Below, piece after piece: positions 17,726 through 26,956 of a DNA stretch of 42,247 nt. Positions within the stretch are counted from its first letter, which is position 1, and each line of letters starts with the position of its first letter. The notes beneath the pieces are model-generated. The model was not told the origin of the DNA. It did no database searches and worked only from the letters and a program-made list of their open reading frames with translations. The position numbers and the translations under genes were made by a program. This stretch comes from an uncultured Burkholderiales bacterium (lineage in GTDB: Bacteria > Pseudomonadota > Gammaproteobacteria > Burkholderiales > Burkholderiaceae_E), in contig CAIVAS010000073.1 in NCBI GenBank assembly GCA_903903975.1, forward strand, positions 1 to 42,247. Reading direction: 5' to 3'.

Positions 17726-19978
17726 TTAGCGCTCCAGCGAGACAGTCGGGCCACGCACGATCGTGTCGGTCGACTCGTTGGCCACCGATGTGATGGCGCG
17801 ATCGAGCGCCGACTCTTCGGACAGCACTCTGGCCAGGCCGCGATGGAGCATCGACGCGATCTCCGAGCCCTGAAGGGTCATGCTGTCATCGGGATGGCGC
17901 GAGAGGATGAAAAGCGTTCGTGCCGGACTGACCCATGCGAGCTTGAACAGCCGGGACTCACCCTCAGCGGCCACTTCGATTCGGTTGCCGCGTTTCAATC
18001 CGTCCAGCAACGCGTCGATCTGATCGTTTTCGGGCAAAACCGCGCTTTTCGCTTTTTCATTCGGGACAAATCGGATCGTGCCGTCTGTCGAGATCGAGAT
18101 CGACACATGAACCGGATCGGGGTCACCCTTGCTCGCACGCTGCTTTGCAGCGCTGATTTCGCGGGTGTGCGTCTTCATCAGCTCGTCGAAAAACGCCGAG
18201 CGCGCCTGCGGGTCGAACTCGATCAGATCGAGCCCTTTGTTCAACCCACGGATCAAACCCGGCAGGATCGATGCAAGGCGCGGGATATCGTCCCTGCGCT
18301 TCGGAAGGACACTCCAGATCAGATATTCGGCCGACTTCAGCCCAAGGTCCCAGGCATAGGGATCAATGTCGTCGCCCTGGTCGACGCGGGCCCTGGCCAT
18401 CGCGCTTGACCAGGTCTCCAGCAGAAAGACCCGTGTGTAGTCCGGCACATTCTTGTTCAGCCGTTGTTCGATTTCGGCACGCGCGTCGCTGCGAGCGAGT
18501 TGCTCGGCCTCGACCCGCGCAGCAACCGCGGAAGTGCCATCGAGAGAATCCGCATGTCGAGCCAGTTCTTCGCGCCCGATCGCCTCGACTTTGACAATCG
18601 CATCGTCGAAAACCTGCAGATCGGTGTTGAAGGTCCCGATCACCTCGGTGAGCAATGCATCGAAGCCGGTCAGCATCGGCGAGCCGCTGTCCGAATCGAA
18701 ATCAGGATCGGCGCCGACGTCGGAGATGCTGTCGATCAGTTGACGAAGCGGATGATGGCGGCGCGCAAAAAAGCCGCGATCGAGCAGCGCCGCTTTCACC
18801 GCAACGACCTGCAGTCGAAGAAGTTGCTGCTTGATCGTGTCGGGCAGGCGCCGATCGTTATAGATGTAGTCAAACACCATCCCGACGATCTCGACCGTAA
18901 TCAGGTCGATCGGCGCGCCCTGATCACGGACCTGCTGCGCCAGCGCCGGGAATGAAAGATCGTTGGATTGGTTGGCATTGCCTTGCTGCAGTGCCGTCAA
19001 CGAATCGACCAGAGGCGCCCAGACAGGCTGCATCGGCAAACGATCGGTTGCCAGCATCGCCGGATTCGCCAGAATCTGAGCCATCTGGGTGAGGCCTGAC
19101 GACTGTCCTGAATAGGCCGAATTCAGCGCTTTTTGCAGTCTGTCGATCGACGCCGCCGTCCATGACGGATCAATGCCTGCCGCACCGGCCGAAGCATCGG
19201 CTGCCTCGGCCACTGCAGGCTGAGGCGCCGCCTCGGCAGGCGCAGAAGCACCGCGGTTTGTCGGTCCATCGGACACGAAGGTCGGCTTGATCTGCGGAAG
19301 AATCTGGTTCTTCTTCAGAAGATCGTTGACCGCCCGGTAGATACCGTTGAGGTTATTTGAAAAGTAGGGCTCGAAGGCATCCAGCAGCGCCGACTGGATC
19401 TCCGGTCGCGTCGAGACATCCTGCAGTGTCATCCGCAAGGCCTCAAAAATAGCCTCCGGCGCGACGGGATGCCTCGAGTCATCAAACCAGTCCTTCTCGA
19501 CCATCGCACCCAGACGGGCACGCACGCCCAGCGCCTGCTGGGGATCGAGGGCAGCCCGGGCCTTCATGATCAGGCGATCGATCTGAATCTGATCAGCGAC
19601 CTGATCCTCCGACACGAGCGACAAATCATCGAGACTCACGGGCGCCGGGTTGGGCCAATCCTCGACATTAGGATTCAGCAGGCGCTCGTACACCGACCCG
19701 AAGCTTTCGCGAAAACGCTCTTCGAGTTCGATACGATTTTCCCGAACCAGCATGACTGCCTCGAGCAGCGCAAGCTTGTGGTCATATCGCTTGGCACGCA
19801 ATGCCTCGGACGTCAGATCCTCGCTGATGCGCGACAGCGCCTGCGCGATCACGTCGTTCAATCGGTCCTGGATCAGTCCACGGCACTCGCCGAGCAAGGC
19901 AGAGCGAGTCCCGGAGCGCGACTCACCACCCCCGGGACCTCCGTTCACCATCTCAGCGAAATCGCGGACCGTATTCAT
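17726..19978 (-). CDS. DUF1631 family protein
   Basis: A 750-aa soluble protein of the DUF1631 family, widespread in beta- and gammaproteobacteria and without an established function. Recognised by the central segment FFARRHHPLRQLIDSISDVG (about residues 405-425) and the C-terminal block RLFKLAWVSPARTLFILS, which resembles the LSWVSP-type end of the family and recalls a degenerate PilZ-like beta domain. The middle third is low-complexity (Ala/Pro-rich, about 245-275). A TTG at 20005 would add nine residues; ATG 19978 was chosen. Alone in its transcript; convergent with the YidB-like gene. A c-di-GMP link would be speculation: I cannot see an RxxxR...DxSxxG motif. Confidence 0.82.
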   Translation of the reverse strand: MNTVRDFAEMVNGGPGGGESRSGTRSALLGECRGLIQDRLNDVIAQALSRISEDLTSEALRAKRYDHKLALLEAVMLVRENRIELEERFRESFGSVYERLLNPNVEDWPNPAPVSLDDLSLVSEDQVADQIQIDRLIMKARAALDPQQALGVRARLGAMVEKDWFDDSRHPVAPEAIFEALRMTLQDVSTRPEIQSALLDAFEPYFSNNLNGIYRAVNDLLKKNQILPQIKPTFVSDGPTNRGASAPAEAAPQPAVAEAADASAGAAGIDPSWTAASIDRLQKALNSAYSGQSSGLTQMAQILANPAMLATDRLPMQPVWAPLVDSLTALQQGNANQSNDLSFPALAQQVRDQGAPIDLITVEIVGMVFDYIYNDRRLPDTIKQQLLRLQVVAVKAALLDRGFFARRHHPLRQLIDSISDVGADPDFDSDSGSPMLTGFDALLTEVIGTFNTDLQVFDDAIVKVEAIGREELARHADSLDGTSAVAARVEAEQLARSDARAEIEQRLNKNVPDYTRVFLLETWSSAMARARVDQGDDIDPYAWDLGLKSAEYLIWSVLPKRRDDIPRLASILPGLIRGLNKGLDLIEFDPQARSAFFDELMKTHTREISAAKQRASKGDPDPVHVSISISTDGTIRFVPNEKAKSAVLPENDQIDALLDGLKRGNRIEVAAEGESRLFKLAWVSPARTLFILSRHPDDSMTLQGSEIASMLHRGLARVLSEESALDRAITSVANESTDTIVRGPTVSLER

Positions 19979-20043
19979 CTTGTGAGTCAGTTCTGGTGAC
20001 GACAATGAACGTCAAGTCAATCCCGTGGACGTTGCAACCGGCC

Positions 20044-20072
20044 AAATTAGCCAATCGAATTGAAAGGTTAAA
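20044..20072 (-). promoter_or_regulatory. Sigma70-like promoter of the DUF1631 gene
   Basis: Minus strand TTTAAC (20067-20072), 17-base spacer, TAATTT (20044-20049). It stands in an AT-rich patch within GC-rich DNA, about 65 bases before the ATG at 19978. Fair match to the consensus. Confidence 0.45.
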
Positions 20073-20201
20073 GGCCTCACAGGAATCACGCTGCAGCACC
20101 CTCATCAGCGAGCCAGCCCATCCGATGAACGGCAAGCAAGTGTCGGTTCCGGGCCAAATGGACCCTTCGCACGCCGGCCGCATCGAGGCCCGCATCATGC
20201 C

Positions 20202-20267
20202 GGTCGTCAGACAGCCCCCCTGTCGTGTCCGACGGATGGCTGGGCACAGTCGACCGACAGGACGACC
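20202..20267. repeat. Interrupted inverted repeat in the DUF1631/kinase intergenic region
   Basis: The right arm CGACAGGACGACC (20255-20267) is matched on the left by GGTCGTC (20202-20208) and CTGTCG (20220-20225), split by 11 bases. Pairing would give a 13-bp stem with one bulge and a loop of about 29 bases. It lies in the 366-base gap 19979-20344, which otherwise holds the DUF1631 promoter and the ribosome site of the kinase; I see no gene there. Confidence 0.4.
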
Positions 20268-20344
20268 AGGACAACCGAAATCACCTCCGCATCGATTAAC
20301 ATCCTGACTAGTCTTTCCGTACTGTTTTTTTACGGAGCAAGCCG

Positions 20345-21625
20345 TTGTCCATCATCGAACCGAGCACGTCAAATCAGTCTTTGTCGCCTTCATCAGGCGG
20401 CCATGATCGATTTGCTGAACTGACCCGTCGCCTGGAGGCCGAGCAGAACGCGCGGATCCGGGCAGAAGAGGCACTTGCCAAGTCAGCCTCGGGCAACCGC
20501 TCGAAAAGCGAGTTTCTGGCGACGATGAGCCATGAAATCCGCACGCCACTCAATGGCGTGATCGGCATGATCGAACTGCTGCGAGGCACTCGCCTTGACA
20601 GCGAACAGCGCAGCCTGCTCGACACGCTGTCGCAGTCGTCGGACAGCTTGCTGTCAATCCTGAACGAAGTGCTCGACTTCTCGAAGATCGAGGCGGGGCG
20701 CCTGGAAATCGATCGGCGGCCCTTCTCTCCCCTGTTCGTTGCCCAGGAAGTCGTCGCCCTGATGAGACCCCAGTCCGATCAGAAGGGCATCGCGCTGCTG
20801 CTGTGGACCGGTGAATTGCCAGAGCGACTGTTCGGTGACCCGACCCGCCTGCAGCAGATCTGGCTCAACCTGCTCTCCAATGCGATCAAGTTCACGGAGC
20901 GTGGCGAGGTCAGGTTCGAGCTCTTCTCCGAGCGGACCGCAAGCGGGCATCAGCGTCTGCATGGCAGCGTCTCGGACACCGGTATCGGCATGTCGGTTGA
21001 ACAGCAGGCCCGGGTTTTCGAAGCCTTTACCCAGGTGGCGGCCGTCCCTGGCGGCGGTACTGGCCTCGGGCTGGCGATCTCGTCGCGCCTGGCTCGCATC
21101 ATGAACGGCAAGGTCACGCTTGAAAGCCAGCTCGGCGCGGGCAGCCGATTCGGCTTTTCGATGCAACTCGACAGCATCAACAGCAAAGTCGATGGCAGCG
21201 ATAGCCGTTCTGGCGAAACCGATGTGCCGGTCTCGCAGCTTCGGGTGCTGCTCGCCGAAGACAACGCGGTCAATCAGACCCTGGCGCTTGCGATCCTGGC
21301 CAAGTTTGGCATCAAGGCCGAATTGGCACGCAATGGCTATGAAGCGCTCCAGGCGGTCAGCGTTCGCGAGTTCGATGTCGTGCTCATGGACGTCCAGATG
21401 CCGGAGCTCGACGGGCTGGACGCCACCCGTTCAATTCGGGCGCTGCCCGCGACCGTGGTGCAGCCCTGGATCATTGCCTTGACCGCCAATGCCTTCGAAC
21501 AGGACCGTCAGCTTTGCATGGCGGCCGGCATGGACGACTTCGTTGCCAAGCCCTTCAAGCAGGAAGCGCTGCGCGATGCGCTGATGCGCACGCGCTCGCA
21601 TTCGCATCCGCGCAATATCGGCTGA
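20345..21625 (+). CDS. Soluble hybrid histidine kinase with receiver domain
   Basis: A 426-aa cytosolic kinase with no membrane helix and no recognisable sensor domain. After a short coiled-coil-like stretch (residues about 22-50, [17 protein letters not shown]) come the HisKA domain with His63 in [11 protein letters not shown], the ATPase domain (N box with Asn179 in LLSNAIKF, Asp211 in DTGIG, and [10 protein letters not shown]) and a receiver domain with Asp349 in [11 protein letters not shown] and Lys in AKPF. The start is TTG 20345, supported by GGAG seven bases upstream; the next in-frame Met is within the kinase core. It would need an Hpt partner; a lone Hpt gene lies at 12416. Convergent with the FAD/Fe-S gene, 10 bases apart. 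Confidence 0.9.
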   Translation: MSIIEPSTSNQSLSPSSGGHDRFAELTRRLEAEQNARIRAEEALAKSASGNRSKSEFLATMSHEIRTPLNGVIGMIELLRGTRLDSEQRSLLDTLSQSSDSLLSILNEVLDFSKIEAGRLEIDRRPFSPLFVAQEVVALMRPQSDQKGIALLLWTGELPERLFGDPTRLQQIWLNLLSNAIKFTERGEVRFELFSERTASGHQRLHGSVSDTGIGMSVEQQARVFEAFTQVAAVPGGGTGLGLAISSRLARIMNGKVTLESQLGAGSRFGFSMQLDSINSKVDGSDSRSGETDVPVSQLRVLLAEDNAVNQTLALAILAKFGIKAELARNGYEALQAVSVREFDVVLMDVQMPELDGLDATRSIRALPATVVQPWIIALTANAFEQDRQLCMAAGMDDFVAKPFKQEALRDALMRTRSHSHPRNIG

Positions 21626-21635
21626 CCCGCCCGAC

Positions 21636-24600
21636 TCACGCGATTGCGAGGGCCAGCACCTGGGCCACATGCATCGCCTGGCGAGACGCACCGTCGGCAA
21701 TCTGGTGGCGGCAACTGGTGCCGTCTGCCACGATCAGGGTTTGCTCATCGGCGGCGCGCACCGCCGGTAACAAGGACAACTCGGCCATCTTCATCGAGGT
21801 CTCGAAGTGCCCGGCGTCATAGCCGAAACTGCCGGCCATGCCGCAGCAGCCCGATTCAATCGCATCGACCTGCAAACCCGGGATAAGCCGCAGAACCGTC
21901 AGCGTGGCTGAAAACGCGTCAAAAGCCTTCTGGTGGCAATGGCCGTGGACCAGCGCGCGCGTTTGAGCCAGCGGTTTGAGCGCGAGCGAAAGGCGCCCGG
22001 CGGCATGCTCGGCCGCGAGAAATTCTTCGAGCAGCATCGCCTTGGATGCAAGGCGCCTGGCGGCACCCGGAATGCCGATCGCTTCATCGAGTCGCAAGGC
22101 CAGAAATTCATCGCGCAGGGTCAGCAGGCAGGAGGGCTCGAGCCCCACGATCGGCACATCACGCTCGGCAAAGGGCAGCAGCGCCTTGAGGGTTCGCAGT
22201 GCCTCCGCGCGAGCCTGCTCGATCCGGCCGGCGGCAAGGAAAGTCCGGCCGCAGCACAGTGGCCGCTCGCCTTGCGCAATCTGCGAACCGGGCGCGCCGG
22301 CCACATGCACGTGATAACCCGCAGCACGAAGGATCTTGAGCGCAGCACGCGCATTCTCGGGCTCGAGATATTCATCGAAGGTATCGACCCACAACACCAC
22401 TTCGGGCTGCGCTGCCGGGGCTGGCGCCGCGGGCGTCAGCGTGCGCATGAAATTGTCGCGGCGCCATCGCGGCAGTGTTCTGCGCGCGCTCAGACCGAGC
22501 CATCGCTCGGAAAGCGCCCGTAATCCCGGTACGACGTCGCGCAGGTTGGAGAGCGGCGCAAGCCTTGACGCCCAAGGCGCCCAATGTGGCAGGCTGGCAA
22601 TCAGGCGATCCTTGAGCGACAGCCCGTGACGCGCCTGCCAGTGATGCAGGAACTCGGTCTTCATGCGCGCCATGTCGACACCGGTCGGGCATTCGCGTCG
22701 ACAGCCCTTGCACTGGACGCACAGGTCCATGGCATCGCGAACCGCCGGTGAGGCAAGACCCTCGGCGCCCAGCTGCCCGGTGACCGCCAGCCGCAGGGTA
22801 TTGGCGCGACCTCGGGTCAGGTGCTGTTCGTCGCGGGTGACACGGTAGGACGGACACATCGTGCCGGCATCAAACTTGCGGCAGTGCCCGTTGTTGTTGC
22901 ACATCTCGATCGCCTTGCCAAAGCCCTGCGCCGGATCGCCACCGGTGCCCGGCATCGAGAGCGCCACGCCGTTGCCGGCCAGCGTAAACCCCTCACGCCG
23001 GGCGCCCGCTGACGACGGATCGCTGCTGCGGTTCCAGTCCGACCAGTCGAGCGCAGTCGTGATCGGCTGCACCGCATAGCCGGGTGAAAAGCGAAAGAGG
23101 CTCGCGTCGTCCATCCGACTCGGATTGACGATCTTCCCGGGGTTCATCCGATTGTCCGGATCGAACAGGCGCTTGATGTCGCCGAAGGCCCGGTTCAGTC
23201 GGTCACCAAACTGCCAGGCAACCCACTCGCTGCGCACCAGTCCGTCGCCATGCTCGCCCGAAAAAGCACCCTTGTAGTGGCGCACCAGCGCGGCCGCCTC
23301 TTCGGCAATCGCTCGCATCTTCGAGGCACCACCCTCGGGGCCCACTGCTCGCATATCGAGAATCGGTCGGACATGCAGGGTGCCGACCGAGGCATGGGCA
23401 TACCAGGTGCCCTGGGTGCCATGGCGCTCAAAGACCTCGGTGAGCCGCGCGGTGTAGTCAGCCAGATGCTCCAGCGGCACAGCGCAATCCTCGATGAAGG
23501 ACACCGGTTTGCCGTCGCCCTTCATCGACATCATGATGTTCAGACCCGCCTTGCGAACCTCCCAGAGCGCCTTCTGGCGCGGCTCGTCGGTCAGCTCCCT
23601 GACTGCGCCAGGCAAACCGAGATCGGCCATCAGCTGCCCCAGGCGGGCGAGCTGCAGACGCTGCTGATCAGGCGAGTCGCCGGCGAATTCGACCAGCAGC
23701 ACCGCCTGAGGTTCGCCCACCAGCGCCGAATCGATCACCGGCCGAAATGCCGGATTGGCGCGAGACAGATCGATCATGGTGCGGTCGACCAGCTCGACCG
23801 CCACCGGACCCAGCTCGACGATATGCCGCGTGAGCACCATCGACTGGTGGAAGGTCGGAAACGACACCACGCCGAGCACCCGCGAGGCCGGCAGGCGCGA
23901 CAACTTGAGCGTCAGGCGCCGGGTCCAGGCCAGCGTGCCTTCGGAGCCCACCAAAAGATGCGCAAGGTTCAGACCGCCGTCAGCGGTGTAGGGCCGCTGC
24001 GAGCGCGGCTCGAAAATATCGAGGTTGTAGCCGCCGACACGACGCATGACCGTCGGCCAGATGCGGCGAATTTCGTCGCGCTCACGGTCGGCAATGGCAT
24101 GCAGTCCGCTCACGATGTCGCGGATCCGCTGGTTGGCCAGGCTCATGTCGCCGGCCGAGCCATCACCGCGGGTGAAGGTGCCCCAGTAGCCCTGCGTGCC
24201 GTCAGCCAGAATGGCGTCGATGCCGGCAACGTTATGGACCATATTGCCGTAGGCAATCGAGCGCGATCCGCACGAATTGTTGCCCGCCATGCCACCGAGG
24301 GTGGCCTGGGCCGAGGTCGAGACATCGACCGGAAACCACAGGCCGTGCGGCTTGAGAACCGCATTGAGCCGATCGAGCACCATGCCTGGCTGAACGGTTA
24401 CGGTGGCATTGTCGGGATCGCGACGGGCAGCGTCGGCATCGAAAGACACCAGCTGATCAAGGTGCTTCGAATGGTCGATCACCAGCGCGGCCCCCACGGT
24501 CTGGCCGCACTGAGACGTGCCGCCACCGCGGGCAAGCACCGGCACCTTCAGGTCGCGGGCCACATCCAGCGCGATCGCCAGGTCGGCCTCGGTCTGAGGC

Positions 24601-24785
24601 ACCGCCACACCCAGAGGCTGGATCTGATAAATCGAGGCGTCGGTGGAATAGCGGCCGCGCGAGGCGGCATCGAAGAGCACGTCGCCGCGCATCTCACGCG
24701 ACAGGCGTGCCGACAGGTCGGAGCGCGCCAGTTGCGGCGACAAAAAAACGCGACGACCGGGCGCCACGGAAGCGTTCTGGCTCAT
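21636..24785 (-). CDS. FAD-binding and 4Fe-4S dehydrogenase, GlcD-GlpC fusion (YdiJ-like)
   Basis: A 1049-aa fusion of a FAD-dependent 2-hydroxyacid dehydrogenase with an Fe-S electron-transfer module. N-terminal half: PCMH-type FAD domain with PVLARGGGTSQCG (about residue 80) and TLGGMAGNNSCGSRS (about 163). Then Fe-S ligands in CNNNGHCRKFDAGTMCPSY (about 627) and CVQCKGCRRECPTG (about 688), and a CCG domain with SGCCGMAGSFGYD (about 980). YdiJ-type enzymes oxidise D-2-hydroxyglutarate or related 2-hydroxyacids; the substrate cannot be read here. The ribosome site AGGAG supports ATG 24785, which overlaps the GntR stop (ATGA), so regulator and enzyme are co-translated. Confidence 0.9.
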   Translation of the reverse strand: MSQNASVAPGRRVFLSPQLARSDLSARLSREMRGDVLFDAASRGRYSTDASIYQIQPLGVAVPQTEADLAIALDVARDLKVPVLARGGGTSQCGQTVGAALVIDHSKHLDQLVSFDADAARRDPDNATVTVQPGMVLDRLNAVLKPHGLWFPVDVSTSAQATLGGMAGNNSCGSRSIAYGNMVHNVAGIDAILADGTQGYWGTFTRGDGSAGDMSLANQRIRDIVSGLHAIADRERDEIRRIWPTVMRRVGGYNLDIFEPRSQRPYTADGGLNLAHLLVGSEGTLAWTRRLTLKLSRLPASRVLGVVSFPTFHQSMVLTRHIVELGPVAVELVDRTMIDLSRANPAFRPVIDSALVGEPQAVLLVEFAGDSPDQQRLQLARLGQLMADLGLPGAVRELTDEPRQKALWEVRKAGLNIMMSMKGDGKPVSFIEDCAVPLEHLADYTARLTEVFERHGTQGTWYAHASVGTLHVRPILDMRAVGPEGGASKMRAIAEEAAALVRHYKGAFSGEHGDGLVRSEWVAWQFGDRLNRAFGDIKRLFDPDNRMNPGKIVNPSRMDDASLFRFSPGYAVQPITTALDWSDWNRSSDPSSAGARREGFTLAGNGVALSMPGTGGDPAQGFGKAIEMCNNNGHCRKFDAGTMCPSYRVTRDEQHLTRGRANTLRLAVTGQLGAEGLASPAVRDAMDLCVQCKGCRRECPTGVDMARMKTEFLHHWQARHGLSLKDRLIASLPHWAPWASRLAPLSNLRDVVPGLRALSERWLGLSARRTLPRWRRDNFMRTLTPAAPAPAAQPEVVLWVDTFDEYLEPENARAALKILRAAGYHVHVAGAPGSQIAQGERPLCCGRTFLAAGRIEQARAEALRTLKALLPFAERDVPIVGLEPSCLLTLRDEFLALRLDEAIGIPGAARRLASKAMLLEEFLAAEHAAGRLSLALKPLAQTRALVHGHCHQKAFDAFSATLTVLRLIPGLQVDAIESGCCGMAGSFGYDAGHFETSMKMAELSLLPAVRAADEQTLIVADGTSCRHQIADGASRQAMHVAQVLALAIA

Positions 24786-25627
24786 GGGCGATGCTCCTGG
24801 ACGCCGGCTCGGCGCGATGGTGTGTCGCGCTCGCCCCCTGCGCCGTTGAGTTGCGCCAGCACGGTTGCCCGTTTGCCGGCCAGATGCGTGCGCAGCAGCG
24901 CAGCGAGTTTGGGTCCGTCACGCGCAGCCAGCGCCTTGACCATGGCGGCATGTTCGGCAAGCGCGGCATCCCATTTTTCGCGATTGAGATTCGAGCGAAA
25001 CCGCACTGCCTGCAGCTTGGCATTCAAGCGGGCATGAGCATCGGTGAGCATCGGATTACCGGCCAGGCCCACGATAAGGGCATGAATCGCCCGATTGATG
25101 CGGTAGTAGCCAGACAGGTCGCGCCGCGAATGGGCCACCGCCATGTCGGCCTGCAAACCGCGGATGCGCCTGACCTCGACAGGCGTTGCCCGCTTGACGG
25201 CCAACTCCCCCGCCAGACCTTCCAGCGCGGCCATCAATTCGAAGGCATGCTCGAGATCGTCTCGCGACAGCGTCGCAACCACCGCGCCGCGATTGGGCAT
25301 CAGCTCGATCACGCCCTCGCCGGCAAGCGTTCGAAACGCCTCACGCAGCGGTGTGCGCGAGACCTGCAACTGCTCGCACAGGATGCGCTCGTTCAGGTGC
25401 GCGCCCGGTGCGAGTACGCCCTCGATGATCAGCTCTCGCAACCGATCGGCGACGGCCTCGTGCAGCACGCGACGCTCGACCGCGCCGAGGTCGGTAGGCA
25501 TTGCGGCCGGCGCCTGAGCAGCGATGGCCACGGCGCCGGACGCACCGCCGCCAGATGCCCTGGCGCGATGAACAGGCGACTTGGCGCGCAAACCGACGCG
25601 GGCAGTGGCGAGTGAATCTGTCTGCAT
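24782..25627 (-). CDS. GntR family regulator, FCD subfamily
   Basis: A 281-aa transcription regulator. The winged helix-turn-helix spans about residues 48-112, with LNERILCEQLQVSRTPLREA (the GntR recognition region) and GAVVATLS. The FCD effector domain follows, with His residues in NRAIHALI, AEHAAM and RTHL that usually hold a metal ion and bind a carboxylate. The first 45 residues are Ala/Gly-rich; ATG 25501 would give a more usual 239 aa, and the choice between it and 25627 is open. It is divergent from the aminotransferase gene, with a 13-bp palindrome between, and overlaps the dehydrogenase gene it precedes. Likely the local organic-acid-responsive repressor. Confidence 0.88.
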   Translation of the reverse strand: MQTDSLATARVGLRAKSPVHRARASGGGASGAVAIAAQAPAAMPTDLGAVERRVLHEAVADRLRELIIEGVLAPGAHLNERILCEQLQVSRTPLREAFRTLAGEGVIELMPNRGAVVATLSRDDLEHAFELMAALEGLAGELAVKRATPVEVRRIRGLQADMAVAHSRRDLSGYYRINRAIHALIVGLAGNPMLTDAHARLNAKLQAVRFRSNLNREKWDAALAEHAAMVKALAARDGPKLAALLRTHLAGKRATVLAQLNGAGGERDTPSRRAGVQEHRP

Positions 25628-25664
25628 GATCGTGAGTCGGGCGTTTGCTTCGCCCCTCCATTTC

Positions 25665-25677
25665 GCATATTGTATGC
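25665..25677. promoter_or_regulatory. GCATA-TTG-TATGC palindrome, likely GntR operator
   Basis: Perfect 5-3-5 palindrome in the 64-base divergent region, ending 14 bases before the aminotransferase ATG and about 40 bases before the GntR start. FCD-type GntR proteins commonly bind short AT-rich palindromes of this kind (TTGTATnCAA-like). It overlaps the region that must hold both promoters, so binding could repress both directions. Confidence 0.65.
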
Positions 25678-25691
25678 AAAAAGGAGAGGTC

Positions 25692-26906
25692 ATGCGCGCA
25701 CTCAATTCCCATCCGGCTGGCCGGCATTTCCTGCAGATTCCGGGGCCGTCCAACGTGCCCGATCACGTCCTGCGGGCAATCGACCATCCGACCATCGATC
25801 ACCGCGGCCCGGAATTCGCGCAACTCGGCCTCAAAGTGCTCGCCGATATCCGCAAGGTGTTCAAGACCGTGCAGCCGGTGATCATTTATTCGGCCTCGGG
25901 CACTGGCGCCTGGGAGGCTGCGCTGGTGAACACGCTGTCGGCCGGCGACGCAGTGCTGATGGTCGAGACCGGTCATTTCGCGGCACTCTGGAAGACCCTG
26001 GCTGAGCGGCTGGGGCTGGCACCCGAATTCATCGCCGGCGACTGGCGCAGCGGCGTCGATGCGTCGCTCGTGCAGGCCAGACTGACTGAAGACCGCGAGC
26101 ACCGCATCAAGGCGGTCTGCGTGGTTCACAACGAGACCTCGACTGGCGTGACCTCCGATATTGCCGCGGTCAGGCGCGCAATCGACGCGGCCGGTCATCC
26201 CGCGCTGCTGCTGGTCGACACCATCTCAGCACTTGGTTCGATCGATTATCGCCATGACGAATGGGGTGCCGATGTCACGGTCGCCAGTTCGCAAAAGGGC
26301 ATGATGCTGCCCCCTGGCCTGTCCTTCAACGCAGTCTCGGCCAAAGCGCTGGCTGCCTCTAAAAACGCCCGGCTGCCGCGCGCCTACTGGGCCTGGGACG
26401 AGATCATTGCCGCCAATGAACGAGGGTTCTGGCCAAGCACGCCCTCGACCAATCTGCTCTACGGCTTGTCGGCGGCATTGGACCAGATGCTCGCCGAAGG
26501 CCTGGACAATGTGTACTCCCGGCATGATCGGCATGCTGAGGCCACGCGCCGAGCGGTGCGCGGCTGGGGGCTCGAGATCCTGTGCCGCAATCCGTCTGAA
26601 TACAGCAGTGCGGTCACCGCGGTCATGATGCCGACGGATGCGTCTGGCAAATCGCATGATGCCGATGCACTGCGGCGCATCATCCTCGAACACTTCAACA
26701 TGTCGCTGGGGGCCGGGTTGGCCAAGCTCGCCGGCCGGGTGTTTCGCATCGGTCACCTTGGCGACTTCAACGATCTCACGCTGATCGGCACATTAGGCGG
26801 CGTCGAAATGGGGCTGCAGCGCGCGGGCGTCCCGCATACCCGCGGCGGCACGCAGGCGGCAATCGATTATCTTGCTGACACCGCGCGGCACCCACCGTCG
26901 GCCTGA
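25692..26906 (+). CDS. Class V aminotransferase, serine-glyoxylate type
   Basis: A 404-aa PLP enzyme of the serine-glyoxylate/alanine-glyoxylate family, moving the amino group of serine (or alanine) to glyoxylate. Motifs: IPGPSNVPDHVLRAI near the N-terminus, SASGTGAWEAAL (about 67-78), VVHNETSTGV (about 144), the PLP-Asp in LLVDTISALGS (Asp176) and PLP-Lys202 in SSQKGMMLPPG. The frame is open further upstream to 25581, but ATG 25692 has the ideal ribosome site AAGGAGAGGTC and gives the family N-terminus. First plus-strand gene of the locus, directly behind the operator-like palindrome. The amino donor cannot be fixed from sequence. Confidence 0.9.
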   Translation: MRALNSHPAGRHFLQIPGPSNVPDHVLRAIDHPTIDHRGPEFAQLGLKVLADIRKVFKTVQPVIIYSASGTGAWEAALVNTLSAGDAVLMVETGHFAALWKTLAERLGLAPEFIAGDWRSGVDASLVQARLTEDREHRIKAVCVVHNETSTGVTSDIAAVRRAIDAAGHPALLLVDTISALGSIDYRHDEWGADVTVASSQKGMMLPPGLSFNAVSAKALAASKNARLPRAYWAWDEIIAANERGFWPSTPSTNLLYGLSAALDQMLAEGLDNVYSRHDRHAEATRRAVRGWGLEILCRNPSEYSSAVTAVMMPTDASGKSHDADALRRIILEHFNMSLGAGLAKLAGRVFRIGHLGDFNDLTLIGTLGGVEMGLQRAGVPHTRGGTQAAIDYLADTARHPPSA

Positions 26907-26956
26907 TCAGCCCGACTGTGCGACGACATCCTCAAAAAACAAGACAGAGACACGCC

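Noticed and set aside
23250..25037. 595-codon open frame on the plus strand over the FAD/Fe-S gene
   Set aside because: Arg/His/Gly-rich text without domains and overlapping two certain genes.
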